DNA of 64,000 bases from Paenibacillus sp. (GCF_035645195.1 NZ_DASQNA010000025.1:310001-374000), one strand, 5' to 3'. Numbered from the stretch's first letter, positions 51,217-60,261 are shown. Translations and numbers: made by a program. Notes: a model not told the origin generated them from the letters alone.

Positions 51217-51537
51217 TTAGGCGCTGCGCTTGTTATTCATTAGACGGTCGATAGAGAGCGAAGTGTCGTTCGCCGCCGCAAGATACAACGTGATCAGGAT
51301 AAACGCAAGGTCCAGCTCGTAGCCCGCCATTTGCCCGTTGCCGAGAAGTCCCACGGAAAGCTTCGCCGTAACGATCGCGCCGACGAGCATGACGACGAAC
51401 AAAGCCGAAACATAACGAGTAAACAAACCGACGATCAGCATGATGCCGCCTGCAAGTTCAAGCACCGCCACGACATAAGCCAAAAATCCCGGTACCCCGA
51501 TCGAGCTGAACCATGCGTCGACATTGCTTAAACCCAT
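51217..51537 (-). CDS. DoxX-family membrane protein, N-terminally shortened
   Basis: The 106-residue protein has three helices (FLAYVVAVLELAGGIMLIVG, YVSALFVVMLVGAIVTAKL, LDLAFILITLYLAA) and the DoxX pattern VDAWFSSIGVPGFLAYV. Typical members are about 130 residues and begin with another helix ending in HG..KF.MG. Here the codons before the ATG still read KFK ahead of MG, then meet a TAA, so the first helix appears to be missing. No Shine-Dalgarno precedes the ATG, and the promoter would start the mRNA within about ten bases of it. It may be a functional short form or a truncated gene. It is first in the esterase/dioxygenase operon. Confidence 0.75.
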   Translation of the reverse strand: MGLSNVDAWFSSIGVPGFLAYVVAVLELAGGIMLIVGLFTRYVSALFVVMLVGAIVTAKLSVGLLGNGQMAGYELDLAFILITLYLAAANDTSLSIDRLMNNKRSA

Positions 51538-51541
51538 TTTA

Positions 51542-51582
51542 AACTTATAAGTAATTTAAAGTAAGTTGCGCTGGCGTGTCAA
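51542..51582 (-). promoter_or_regulatory. Promoter with overlapping operator for the DoxX/dioxygenase operon
   Basis: On the minus strand: TTGACA (51577-51582), 18-base spacer, TAAATT (51553-51558). The region 51542-51567 holds AACTTA...TAAGTT inverted arms and a ten-base palindrome ACTTATAAGT (51543-51552), placed to block the -10 and start site, as a thiol- or quinone-sensing MarR/HxlR repressor would. Confidence 0.5.
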
Positions 51583-51643
51583 CAGAAATATTGCTAATAT
51601 AAAATTATATTCAGTATTACAAATATTCGAAGAGGTGTAATCG

Positions 51644-52195
51644 ATGGACATCGGCTCCACGATCCGGGCGATACGAAAGCGCAAAAACATCACCATCGCC
51701 CAAATTTGCGAAGAAACCGGCTTGTCTCAGGGCTTCATGAGCCAGGTCGAAACCAATAAAACGTCCCCTTCCATCTCGACGCTGGAGAGCATTGCGCAAG
51801 CGTTGAAAGTGCCTTTGGCTTATTTGCTCCTGAAGAAAGAGGACCGCATGAGGATCGTGCGGAAAAATGAGCGGAAAATAACGACAAGCGGCCCGGAGCA
51901 ATTAAAAGTGGAACACTTGGGCTCGACGAAGAACGTCCGAATGATGCTGGTGGAGCTGCCCCCCGGCGCTTCGACAGGGGACGAACCTCATGCGCATGAA
52001 GGCGAGGAGGTACATGTCGTCATGAAAGGACGGATTTACGCGGAGCAAGGGGAAGACGCGGCCGAATTGGAAGAAGGAGATTCGTTCAGCTGGAACGCTT
52101 GCACGCCCCACTTGGTGCGGAACATCGGGGAAGAAACGGCCATCGTGCTCATCTCTATCTACACCGAGGACGATAAGGCGCGTGAGTATCTGTAA
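51644..52195 (+). CDS. XRE-family regulator with C-terminal cupin
   Basis: The 183-residue protein has an N-terminal helix-turn-helix (about 6-60; ITIAQICEETGLSQGFMSQV, TLESIAQALKVPLAYLL) and a C-terminal cupin (about 105-178; GDEPHAHEGEEVHVVMKG, DSFSWNACTPHLVRNIG). This class commonly controls small-molecule or amino-acid-derived catabolism. The ATG follows GAAGAGGTG. It is divergent from the DoxX operon and may regulate it or itself. Confidence 0.9.
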   Translation: MDIGSTIRAIRKRKNITIAQICEETGLSQGFMSQVETNKTSPSISTLESIAQALKVPLAYLLLKKEDRMRIVRKNERKITTSGPEQLKVEHLGSTKNVRMMLVELPPGASTGDEPHAHEGEEVHVVMKGRIYAEQGEDAAELEEGDSFSWNACTPHLVRNIGEETAIVLISIYTEDDKAREYL

Positions 52196-52202
52196 ACGGA
52201 AT

Positions 52203-52243
52203 AAGGGCAGACTGACGCCGCTTGCTCGGTCGGTTCTGCCCTT
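52203..52243. terminator. Long hairpin between convergent genes
   Basis: AAGGGCAGA pairs with TCTGCCCTT, with a further partial inner stem. No long T-run follows, so efficiency is uncertain. Confidence 0.5.
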
Positions 52244-52250
52244 GCATGGT

Positions 52251-53084
52251 TTATATCGGAAACGCTTCCTCTTTGGAAACGCGAACCATGTCGCCGGGGA
52301 AAAATTTCTTGAAATGCTTCTCCACCTGAAGATGCAAATCTTCGCGATACCACTTCGATACATCATGTTCTTCGAACAACCGAGGCATTCCTAATCGCGC
52401 GGAGCGCTTTCCTTTCGAGCCGTCTCCGATATTCAGCGTGTCGATCCAAATTCGGTCCACGATCCCTTCCAGAAGCTTAGGAAAATCCGGGGTGAACGGT
52501 AAAACGGGAGAAATCGCGGCTTGGGTGGCGATCCCCGCATGATGCACCTCTTTCAAGACTTTCAACCGCAATCCGATGCCTGGCGCGGCGGGAGCGAAAA
52601 TTCGCTTCATATCTTCCCGGTCGGTTTCGATCGTCATCGAGACGAGCAAGCCGCACCGTTCCTTCAATTTCGTCAACAAATCGATATCCCTCGCGATCAG
52701 CGGACCGCGCGTTTGAATTTGCAGCATGTCCGGCGGATGTTCGATCATCTCCTCTAATAGACTTCGGGTTACCTTGGCCTCCCGCTCCACCGGTTGATAG
52801 GGATCCGTTGCGGAGGACATAAATAGGTTCGCCGGCTTCCCGCTCTTCCGCAGCTTCATGATTTCTTTGCGATAAATATCGGCTGCGTTCGTTTTGACGT
52901 CTACCCATTCTCCCCAAGGCATGCCCTTAAACTTTTGGATCGGCATCTCCCTGACGTAACAGTACCTGCAAGCGAACGCGCAGCCGCTGTACGGATTCAA
53001 GGAATGCGTAAATCCGATATCTAAGTACCCCTTCGCTTCCGTAAGGATGTTCTTCGCAACGATGTCTTTGTACTTGGTGGTCAT
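52251..53084 (-). CDS. Radical SAM protein of the SPL/Rv2578c-like group
   Basis: The 277-residue protein has the 4Fe-4S motif CAFACRYC (CxxxCxxC) after HSLNPYSG, then SSATDPYQPVE, LIQTRGPLIARDI-like segment LQIQTRGPLIARD, and TIETDREDMKRIFAP. This matches the family related to spore photoproduct lyase but without its DNA-lesion-specific C-terminal tyrosines that I can identify. Role unknown, possibly DNA or RNA repair. It starts at an ATG behind a G-rich ribosome site and is monocistronic. Confidence 0.85.
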   Translation of the reverse strand: MTTKYKDIVAKNILTEAKGYLDIGFTHSLNPYSGCAFACRYCYVREMPIQKFKGMPWGEWVDVKTNAADIYRKEIMKLRKSGKPANLFMSSATDPYQPVEREAKVTRSLLEEMIEHPPDMLQIQTRGPLIARDIDLLTKLKERCGLLVSMTIETDREDMKRIFAPAAPGIGLRLKVLKEVHHAGIATQAAISPVLPFTPDFPKLLEGIVDRIWIDTLNIGDGSKGKRSARLGMPRLFEEHDVSKWYREDLHLQVEKHFKKFFPGDMVRVSKEEAFPI

Positions 53085-53148
53085 ACGGCTTCATCCCCCC
53101 TTACGCAACAATTAAATCATAACGTACATTGTTTCCTTTTTAAAAGTT

Positions 53149-53199
53149 TACAACAAAACACCCCAATCGGCAGACGATGTCTACGAACGAATTGGGGTG
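53149..53199 (-). terminator. Terminator of the beta-glucuronidase operon
   Basis: CACCCCAAT (53159-53167) pairs with ATTGGGGTG (53191-53199). On the minus strand it is followed by TTTTGTTG. It lies just past the beta-glucuronidase stop. Confidence 0.75.
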
Positions 53200-53214
53200 C
53201 AAACTTAAGATTCT

Positions 53215-55011
53215 TTATTTGTAATAAAAATCAGGGATCGAACTCCATCTCGTTCTCAACTCATGCGCGGCGGATTTCGGCTTGCGATCCCGGGTGAAAA
53301 TCCCTTTCTTGTTCCCTTGAACGCGGATGATGCCTTGACTTGTCTGAAAGTCGGCGAAGTTCCACACGTGTTCCCCGACGAAATTCGGGAACTCGTCGAA
53401 CACTTGATGGTTCGCCCGCAAGAACTCGACTTGGAATTCCTCGGTGAACATCACGGGATCGACGTCGTGGAAGCCTGCGATCGTATCCGCGCCGTACTCC
53501 GTCATGACGATCGGCTTATCGGGGCAGCGTTTGTGCCAACCTTCCAACTCCCGGCGAAGCATCGTTTTGGCAATGTCCCAGTCGCCGCCTTCCACGTACC
53601 AACCGTAATATCGGTTTAAGCACAGCACATCTACCAAATCGGATACCTTGCACCCCTCCGGGCTTCCTTCTTGCAAGGTTACCACCGTGACGGGGCGCTT
53701 TTGCGGATCGCACTCCTTCGCAAGCCGGAGTAACGGTTCGAAGTACTCGTCAGCCCCGTCCTCGGCCGTCGCCGGTTCGTTCGCGATCGACCACATGACG
53801 ACGCACGCATGGTTCTTGTCCCTTGCGATTAATTCGCGGATCGCCTCCCGATGCGCTTCGTGCGTCTTGATTTCTTTCCAGGTATTCCTCTTTCGCCCGC
53901 CTGAGAAAACGGCCATAAAATTCAAATGCAACCCGACCGCCGCTACCTCGTCGATGACCACGAACCCTTCCCGATCGGCTAACCGCATGAGCTCCTCCGA
54001 ATACGGATAGTGGGAAGTTCGGAAGGAATTGGCCCCGATCCACTTCATCAAACGGAAATCCATGACGTTCGCCGCTTCGTTAAATCCTCTTCCGTGAATC
54101 GGAGAATCTTCGTGTTTCCCGAATCCCTTGAAGTAGAACGGTTTTCCGTTAATCAGGAATTTACCTTCCTTAACTTCGACGGTTCGAATGCCGAAAGGCT
54201 GTTCATACTCGTCGATGAACTTGCCGCCTTGCGTTAGCTCGACTTTCAACATATACAAATAAGCGTTCAACGGCTCCCAAAGCTTGGCATCCGAAATCTG
54301 CAAACTTCCTTGGGTCCCTTCCCCTTTCGCCACGACGGAACCGGTTTCGTCGATGATGCTCACTCTTGTTTCCGCATCGCCAACAATATCTACTTTGTAA
54401 TTAACCGATGCGGACCCATCGGGTTGCACATTCGATACGATTTCAATATCCCGAACATACGTCCTGGGCGTCGTGTAAATTTTGACCGGCCGGTGAAGCC
54501 CCGCATAGTTAAAGAAATCGAAATTCGGTTTGTTGCGTACGACTTTGCCGAGACCTTCGATTTCACGTTCTGCATAATTCCCGACGGGCAATGTCGATTC
54601 GTTCAACACATTATTGACAGCAACGGTCAGGCGGTTTTTCCCTTCGCTCAATAGTCCGTTGATTTCAGCCTCGAACGGGGTAAATCCGCCGACATGTTCA
54701 ACGGCCAACTTCCCGTTGACGAACACCTTGGCTTCATGCGTAGCCGAACCGAACCGAAGAACGATCCGCTGCGAGACCAATGCATTCGGAACCGTAAATT
54801 CCCGCTCGTACCAGACCCACCCGACGTGGTTCCGGATTTCTGCGTTCACGCCTACATCGTTGTACGAAGAAGGCACCGCCATCGGAACGGTGTCGATCAG
54901 CGGCCTCTCATACCATGTTTCAATGAATCCTTGGCCGGAATCGAGTTTAAAATTCCATATTCCATGTAAATCGATGACTGCTCGGGAAGCGGTCACGATG
55001 GGATAGAGCAT
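53215..55011 (-). CDS. uidA: Beta-glucuronidase, GH2
   Basis: The 598-residue cytoplasmic enzyme removes terminal beta-D-glucuronate from oligosaccharides or conjugates. GH2 domains in order: jelly roll (about 10-175; [27 protein letters not shown]), immunoglobulin-like (about 180-270) and TIM barrel (about 275-590). The acid/base Glu is in MWSIANEPA and the nucleophile in [13 protein letters not shown] near the C-terminus corresponds to the N-x-K motif that recognises the glucuronate carboxylate. Start ATG 55011 follows GGAG; an in-frame GTG at 55020 overlaps that site. It is the last gene of the importer operon 58279-53215, so the importer probably brings in glucuronides. Confidence 0.93.
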   Translation of the reverse strand: MLYPIVTASRAVIDLHGIWNFKLDSGQGFIETWYERPLIDTVPMAVPSSYNDVGVNAEIRNHVGWVWYEREFTVPNALVSQRIVLRFGSATHEAKVFVNGKLAVEHVGGFTPFEAEINGLLSEGKNRLTVAVNNVLNESTLPVGNYAEREIEGLGKVVRNKPNFDFFNYAGLHRPVKIYTTPRTYVRDIEIVSNVQPDGSASVNYKVDIVGDAETRVSIIDETGSVVAKGEGTQGSLQISDAKLWEPLNAYLYMLKVELTQGGKFIDEYEQPFGIRTVEVKEGKFLINGKPFYFKGFGKHEDSPIHGRGFNEAANVMDFRLMKWIGANSFRTSHYPYSEELMRLADREGFVVIDEVAAVGLHLNFMAVFSGGRKRNTWKEIKTHEAHREAIRELIARDKNHACVVMWSIANEPATAEDGADEYFEPLLRLAKECDPQKRPVTVVTLQEGSPEGCKVSDLVDVLCLNRYYGWYVEGGDWDIAKTMLRRELEGWHKRCPDKPIVMTEYGADTIAGFHDVDPVMFTEEFQVEFLRANHQVFDEFPNFVGEHVWNFADFQTSQGIIRVQGNKKGIFTRDRKPKSAAHELRTRWSSIPDFYYK

Positions 55012-55044
55012 ATCAATCACTCCGCTTTAAATAAGTTTAAATGA

Positions 55045-55070
55045 ACAGCGCGGAAGTGATCCCGCGCTGT
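55045..55070 (-). terminator. Intercistronic hairpin between binding protein and beta-glucuronidase
   Basis: ACAGCGCGG (55045-55053) pairs with CCGCGCTGT (55062-55070). No T-run follows on the minus strand; read-through into the glucuronidase gene is expected at reduced level. Confidence 0.6.
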
Positions 55071-55084
55071 ATTGATTCTTATTG

Positions 55085-56455
55085 TCACTTTTTAGAGTCG
55101 ATAATTTTTTGAATCCGTTCTTGAGCGGTTTTCACCGTCGTATCGATGTCTTGGCCGGACAGCATCATTTTATCGAATTCTTCTATAAATACTTTTTCTA
55201 ACTCCGCATGGAACGGGACCGCTACCGCAGGCGTCGTTTGTTTTGTATTCTCAAGAACGTAAAGCAGCGATTCCTTGTCGATCATTTCGGGAGTCTTCGT
55301 GCCGGCAATCATTTTATCAACCACTTCGTTCATATTTACCTTCTTCCAGGAAGGGAAGTTTTTCCCTTGGATCACAATGCCCTCTGTCGAAAACCAACGG
55401 ATAAAGGCGTACGCTTCCTCCTTATGTTTCGACTTGCTGTAGATCCCCAAAATATCGCCGCCTGCATTGCCGGAAATCGGGTCTTCTTTGGCGAATTTCG
55501 GAACCGGCGCGAAAACGGTTTTAAACGTGGCCGGCACTTGTTCCGTACCGCCGGTTTCCGGAACCAAGAACGAATGCACGGCAATCATGCTCGTATCTTG
55601 GTTGAAATATTGCGGCCGATAGTTCAATTTCTGACTGACGACTTCCGAGTAAGGCGTTGCGGATCCTTCCTTCTCCCCTTGAAGACGAAGCTCCAAAGAT
55701 TTTCGAACGAACGGGTTACCTACGTTTGCCTTCGTTCCGTCGTCCGTCGATAAATTCGCTCCGGCAGCTTGATTATAAGCCTGAACGAAGTACGCAAACA
55801 TCGGCCAGCTGTGGAAGTAGGTTCCATACCGGGTTTTGCCGCCTTCGGTTTTCGTCATCGCTTTTGCGTACTGCATGTATTCATCCCATGTCCAATCCTT
55901 CGGAAGCTCAAGCCCCGCTTCTTTGAGATGGCTCTCATTGATAAACACCATAGGCATCGTAGATTTCCCCGGGAGGCCGTACGTTTTGCCGCCGATGCGG
56001 GTGTCGAATATATACTCGTCTTCAAATACGACTGCCTCTGTCTGGAGGAAGCTGTCGATCTGTTCTAACATGCCCAGCTCCACGCGTTGGTTAAATGCGG
56101 TCATGTTGCTGAACATCATGACGTCGAGATCTTCGCCGGAAGCGGCAGCTAGGTCCAGCTTCTTGTAGAATTCGTTGGAATTGTTGTCCTCCGCGGAAAC
56201 AAACTCCACCTTGATATTCGGATGCTTCTTTTCGAATTCCGCGATCACAATATCCCAATTGTCGGCTTTCTTCGGATACCAGGTGTGTAATTTGATCGTG
56301 ACCGGATCGGCCGCAGCCGAACCGGATGCCGAGCCGCCGTTCGGCGACGCCGCAGGCGAATCGCTTGCCTTCTGACCCGCGGCGGAGCACCCTGTGCCGA
56401 CAAGCGCGATCAATGCCGATACAACGAGAAAACGATTCCATTTTTTCGCAAACAT
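55085..56455 (-). CDS. Sugar ABC importer, substrate-binding lipoprotein
   Basis: The 456-residue protein has a lipoprotein signal (VSALIALVGTGCSAAG), a Ser/Ala/Gly-rich linker and a family-1 binding fold (VTIKLHTWYPKKADNWDIVI, KLDLAAASGEDLDVMMFSN, YGLPGKSTMPMVFINESHL, DWTWDEYMQYAKAMT). It is paralogous to the protein at 42648. The ATG follows AAGGGGGAAG. With a beta-glucuronidase downstream, glucuronate-bearing oligosaccharides are the likely ligand. Confidence 0.9.
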   Translation of the reverse strand: MFAKKWNRFLVVSALIALVGTGCSAAGQKASDSPAASPNGGSASGSAAADPVTIKLHTWYPKKADNWDIVIAEFEKKHPNIKVEFVSAEDNNSNEFYKKLDLAAASGEDLDVMMFSNMTAFNQRVELGMLEQIDSFLQTEAVVFEDEYIFDTRIGGKTYGLPGKSTMPMVFINESHLKEAGLELPKDWTWDEYMQYAKAMTKTEGGKTRYGTYFHSWPMFAYFVQAYNQAAGANLSTDDGTKANVGNPFVRKSLELRLQGEKEGSATPYSEVVSQKLNYRPQYFNQDTSMIAVHSFLVPETGGTEQVPATFKTVFAPVPKFAKEDPISGNAGGDILGIYSKSKHKEEAYAFIRWFSTEGIVIQGKNFPSWKKVNMNEVVDKMIAGTKTPEMIDKESLLYVLENTKQTTPAVAVPFHAELEKVFIEEFDKMMLSGQDIDTTVKTAQERIQKIIDSKK

Positions 56456-56482
56456 TGGACTTCCCCCTTAAGCTTGATAGAT

Positions 56483-57313
56483 TTATCCTTTGACACTTCC
56501 CGAGGCCACGCCTTCTATCACCTGTTTTTGGCCTGCGATGAAGATGATCAACAATGGTAAGATCGCGGAGACGGCGCCCGCCATCATCAGCGAATAAAAT
56601 TCGCCGTTAAAATCCGCAAATTTCCGGATACCGAGCTGCAGCGTGAACAGCGAGTCCGAACGCAGAAACACGAGCGGATTCTGGTAGTCGTTCCATGTCC
56701 AAATGAAACGGAGAATCATATAGGTCGCAAGCGCGGGCTTCACCAGGGGCAGCCCGATTCGGAAGAAAATCGTCCAGTGACTCGCCCCGTCCATTCTTGC
56801 GGATTCGATTATTTCATTGTGGACTCCCATGAAAAATTGGCGCAACAAGAACGTCCCCAAAACTCCCGATGCAGCCAGTAGTACAAGGCCAAAGTGACTG
56901 TCGAATAAACCGAGCCAGCGGTACATGATAAATTGGGGTACAAGAATCGCTTGGTGCGGAATCATATACGTTGCGAGAACTAAGATAAACAGTGCTTCGC
57001 GTCCCTTAAACGGTACCTTCGAAAATCCGTACGCGGCCATGGCGGAGACGATCAACGACAAGGCTGTCGCAAGCAACGTTACTTTAATGCTGTTTAGATA
57101 GTACAGTGTAAACGGAACCGTTCCCATCCACACTTGGCTGTAATTTTCCACGATTTTCCACGTACTTGGGATCCATTGAATCGGATATGTCATGACTTCA
57201 AGCTCAGGTTTAAACGACGCCGACAACATCCACAGGAATGGCATGATAAAGAAAATGCCTGCGCCTCCCATTAGCGCCGTGATGATGACACGGTCCAGAC
57301 GAACGGATTTCAT
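56483..57313 (-). CDS. Sugar ABC importer permease, MalG type
   Basis: The 276-residue membrane protein has six helices; the EAA loop is NEIIESARMDGASHWTIFFR and the C-terminus VIEGVASGSVKG. AGGAGG precedes the ATG. It is close to the permease at 44155 along its whole length, showing that the two importer cassettes arose by duplication or parallel acquisition. Confidence 0.9.
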   Translation of the reverse strand: MKSVRLDRVIITALMGGAGIFFIMPFLWMLSASFKPELEVMTYPIQWIPSTWKIVENYSQVWMGTVPFTLYYLNSIKVTLLATALSLIVSAMAAYGFSKVPFKGREALFILVLATYMIPHQAILVPQFIMYRWLGLFDSHFGLVLLAASGVLGTFLLRQFFMGVHNEIIESARMDGASHWTIFFRIGLPLVKPALATYMILRFIWTWNDYQNPLVFLRSDSLFTLQLGIRKFADFNGEFYSLMMAGAVSAILPLLIIFIAGQKQVIEGVASGSVKG

Positions 57314-57325
57314 GGTTTCATCCTC

Positions 57326-58279
57326 CTAATAATTTACCCACTTCTTCTGCCCGACCCATTGGATTAACGTCAGGACCAGAATCAAGACCAGCAGAACAAT
57401 GCCCATAGCGGAGGCGAATCCCGATTCCAAATTGACGAACGCTGCCTCGTACAGATAGAAGACAATGACGGAAGTCGATCCGGCCGGTCCGCCGTTCGTC
57501 AACACCATGATTAAGTCAAACACTTTAAAGGACCCTACGACCCCCGTAATCAACAAGAAGAAGGTGGTCGGCGATAACATCGGCAGCGTGATGCCGAAAA
57601 ACTGCCTCAACGGGGAAGCGCCGTCCACATCGGCAGCCTCGTACAAATCTTTAGGAATCCCCTGTAATCCCGCGAGATAGATGACCATGTTAAATCCGAG
57701 CGAAGTCCATACCATTATAATCATTACGGCTAGCAGCGCATAATTCGGATCCGCCAACCAAAGAGGAGGGTTTTCGAAGCCGATGGCCCTAAGAAACCCG
57801 TTAATCGGTCCGCTGTTCGGATGAAACAGAACTCTCCACAGCAAAGCGATCGCCACAAAACTGGAGATGAAAGGCATGAAATAAATGACCTTAAAGAAAT
57901 CTTTAAAATAGGTTGCCTTGTTAATGAGAGCGGCCAAAACTAACGCAATGAACATAGCCACCGGGACGACCGCGATCATCACGATGTTGTTTCGCAAAGA
58001 GCGATGGAACGCTTCATCTTGAAACAGGTCGATGTAATTCTCAAAACCTACGAATTGCAGTCCGCCGATGCCCGCGATAAAATTCCAGTTCGTAAAACTG
58101 ATCACGCCTGAAAGCAAAATCGGGATGATGACCAACGTTAACGTCAACAACAGCATCGGTAAAATAAATAAATACCCGGCGATCGTATTGTAAAACGCTT
58201 GTTTCTTGGCCCATCTGAGAACGGAGCGGTTCATTCCTCGCTCCAATTTGCCTCCCGCCGCTTGCTCCACTCGAATCAC
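57326..58279 (-). CDS. Sugar ABC importer permease, MalF type
   Basis: The 317-residue membrane protein has six helices (AGYLFILPMLLLTLTLVIIP first) and an EAA loop KDLYEAADVDGASPLRQFF. I chose GTG 58279 (AGAGGA eight bases upstream): it fits the -10 at 58304-58309 and gives an N-terminus like that of the paralogue (MIRVEQ against MVQVQS). A longer frame from 58330 would begin upstream of the promoter. It is the first gene of the operon ending with beta-glucuronidase. Confidence 0.85.
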   Translation of the reverse strand: MIRVEQAAGGKLERGMNRSVLRWAKKQAFYNTIAGYLFILPMLLLTLTLVIIPILLSGVISFTNWNFIAGIGGLQFVGFENYIDLFQDEAFHRSLRNNIVMIAVVPVAMFIALVLAALINKATYFKDFFKVIYFMPFISSFVAIALLWRVLFHPNSGPINGFLRAIGFENPPLWLADPNYALLAVMIIMVWTSLGFNMVIYLAGLQGIPKDLYEAADVDGASPLRQFFGITLPMLSPTTFFLLITGVVGSFKVFDLIMVLTNGGPAGSTSVIVFYLYEAAFVNLESGFASAMGIVLLVLILVLTLIQWVGQKKWVNY

Positions 58280-58303
58280 CTCATCGTCCTCTGTGTAAGT
58301 TTC

Positions 58304-58356
58304 ATTATAGGCAGGACGTACTCGCAACACATGAAACGAATTTTTCTAAAAGAAAA
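58304..58356 (-). promoter_or_regulatory. Activator-type promoter with TTCTAAAAGAAAA box
   Basis: A perfect TATAAT (minus strand, 58304-58309) lacks a good -35. The 13-base box TTCTAAAAGAAAA (58344-58356) is centred about 50 bases upstream of the predicted start near 58297, a usual activator position. The same 13 bases occur before the paralogous operon (45972-45984). The divergent response regulator is the natural candidate to bind it. Confidence 0.5.
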
Positions 58357-58393
58357 GGATTTTGCGATATTTTTTCCCTGTTTGCAAAAAATG

Positions 58394-58424
58394 TTGAATG
58401 AATCAATCAGCAAAATGCTATAGT
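58394..58424 (+). promoter_or_regulatory. Promoter of the kinase/regulator operon
   Basis: Extended -10 TGC-TATAGT (58416-58424) with a distant TTGAAT (58394-58399, 19-base spacer). The predicted start is about 45 bases before the kinase gene. Confidence 0.5.
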
Positions 58425-58473
58425 ATTGCCTTATAACATGCATGATTCTTTCCTCTAAGGTGGCGGGGACCAA

Positions 58474-60261
58474 ATGGGCATAAGACATATGTCATTACGG
58501 CAAAAACTGATTCTTACGTCGATCGCTTGCCTTGTGTTGCCTACGATTTGCATGCTCTACATTACCAGCGTTTACTCCAAGTTAATCATACGGGAACATT
58601 CGTTGGGAAAAGCGACGCAGTCTCTCATGATTGTGCAATCCCAAGCGAACGCAATCCTAGAGGAAATGGTGTTCATTTCGAATTTTGTGCAATTCGACCC
58701 TGAGATTAAAACACTATTAGAAGAAGCAATAACAAACCCGGTCGCGGCTCGACAGCTTACAACGCGCCTGGAGCAAATTGCCGGAGAAAAAAGCGATTTG
58801 CGGCTGACGCTGCTGACTCGGGACGGTCGGGCGTATTCCGACTATTCATTTTACGATTTTAAACCGCAGCGTTTTGTCCAACAGGACTGGTTTCCTGCGG
58901 CGAATAAACTATCCGCCTACGAGACCCTGTTTTTAGGCGGTTTGGAAAATTACTTGCCGCCGCAATACCCGGACCAGAAATACGTTTACATGACGGCTCG
59001 GGCGTTAACCGAAGCCATCGGTCGCCCGCCTTTCGCTTACTTGATCGTCAGCCGTACGGAAGATTCCTTCCGGAAGCTCTTCGCCGACTTGGAGGAGGAA
59101 GTGTTCCTGCTGGATGAGAGTAACAGAATTATATCGAATCGCAATACGCGCTTGATCGGTTCCCGTTTCGAAGACGTGCTGTCCCAAGAACCGCTCGCGT
59201 CGCCGAGCATCATTCAACTCCAAGGAGAAAACCAGCTGTACCTTTCCCTCCCCCTCCGTTACGCGAAATGGCGGCTGGTCAGTTTAGCTCCTTATGAACA
59301 ACTGACGGGAAAATTGAACGGAATTTATCGCTCGGGGCTGTTTCTTCAAGCTCTTTTCGCGGGATGTTTTTTACTCGCGCTAACCTATTTGTTAAGGCGC
59401 TTCACGAAACCGGTGCGCGAATTGGGGGAAGCGGCCAAGAAAGTCGAATCGGGTGATTTGAGCGTTCGGTCGAACATCCGCGGCCGCGACGAAATCGGCA
59501 GGCTCGGCCGTTCGTTCGACCTTATGCTCGATCGCATTGAGCAAATGCTCAACCAGGTTGAAATGGAGCAAGAATTGAAGCGGCAGGCGGAATTAGCGAT
59601 GCTGCAAGCTCAAGTCCATCCGCATTTTTTATTTAATGTACTAAGCTCGATCCGATTGAAGTTGTTGATGAAGGGCGACGAAGAAACCGCCTTCATCGTG
59701 GAATCCTTGTCCTCGCTGCTTCGCGCCAGCATCTCGAAACAGGAGGAGTTCGTGACGCTCTTCGCGGAAATCGAATCAGCGAAACAATACATGGATTTAA
59801 TGAGATTTACGCTTCGGTTTCCTGCTGAAACCCGGTTGGAGATTCACGCGGATTTGTTCTCCGTGACGGTTCCGCGGTTCATCCTGCAACCCATTATCGA
59901 AAATGCTTACAAGCACGGATTTACTCAGCACGGCGGGATTGTATTCATAAGGGTAGAGAAAACCGATGAATCCCTGAAAATTACGGTCGAAGATAACGGT
60001 TTGGGCATGACTGCCGAAACGTTAGCCGAATTAAACAAACGATTGAGATACCGAAAGCGCCAAGTTATCGAGCACATGTCCTCCAATGAACGCGGTCGGA
60101 TCTCGCCATCCGGCATAGGTCTTTATAATGTCTTTAGCAGGTTGAAGCTGTTATACGGAGATCGTTTTGAGATGAACATTCAAAGCGCCCAAGGCCAACG
60201 GACCACCGTTGAACTGCTTTTGCCCGTTGAGCGTACGGAGGAGGGGGAAAATCATGTATAA
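58474..60261 (+). CDS. YesM-like sensor histidine kinase
   Basis: The 595-residue kinase has an N-terminal membrane helix (LILTSIACLVLPTICMLYI), an extracellular sensor of about 250 residues, a second helix (LFLQALFAGCFLLALTYLL), HAMP (RFTKPVRELGEAAKKVESGD), a His-kinase domain with the phospho-His in VHPHFLFNVLSSIRL, and an ATPase domain with IENAYKHGF, VEDNGLGM and GIGLYNV. Such kinases sense extracellular sugars or the loaded binding protein. It overlaps the response regulator gene by eight bases and is divergent from the importer operon it probably controls. Confidence 0.92.
   Translation: MGIRHMSLRQKLILTSIACLVLPTICMLYITSVYSKLIIREHSLGKATQSLMIVQSQANAILEEMVFISNFVQFDPEIKTLLEEAITNPVAARQLTTRLEQIAGEKSDLRLTLLTRDGRAYSDYSFYDFKPQRFVQQDWFPAANKLSAYETLFLGGLENYLPPQYPDQKYVYMTARALTEAIGRPPFAYLIVSRTEDSFRKLFADLEEEVFLLDESNRIISNRNTRLIGSRFEDVLSQEPLASPSIIQLQGENQLYLSLPLRYAKWRLVSLAPYEQLTGKLNGIYRSGLFLQALFAGCFLLALTYLLRRFTKPVRELGEAAKKVESGDLSVRSNIRGRDEIGRLGRSFDLMLDRIEQMLNQVEMEQELKRQAELAMLQAQVHPHFLFNVLSSIRLKLLMKGDEETAFIVESLSSLLRASISKQEEFVTLFAEIESAKQYMDLMRFTLRFPAETRLEIHADLFSVTVPRFILQPIIENAYKHGFTQHGGIVFIRVEKTDESLKITVEDNGLGMTAETLAELNKRLRYRKRQVIEHMSSNERGRISPSGIGLYNVFSRLKLLYGDRFEMNIQSAQGQRTTVELLLPVERTEEGENHV

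Noticed and set aside
58280-58330. Longer N-terminus for the MalF-type permease
   Set aside because: It would start upstream of the TATAAT promoter and the ribosome site for the GTG at 58279.
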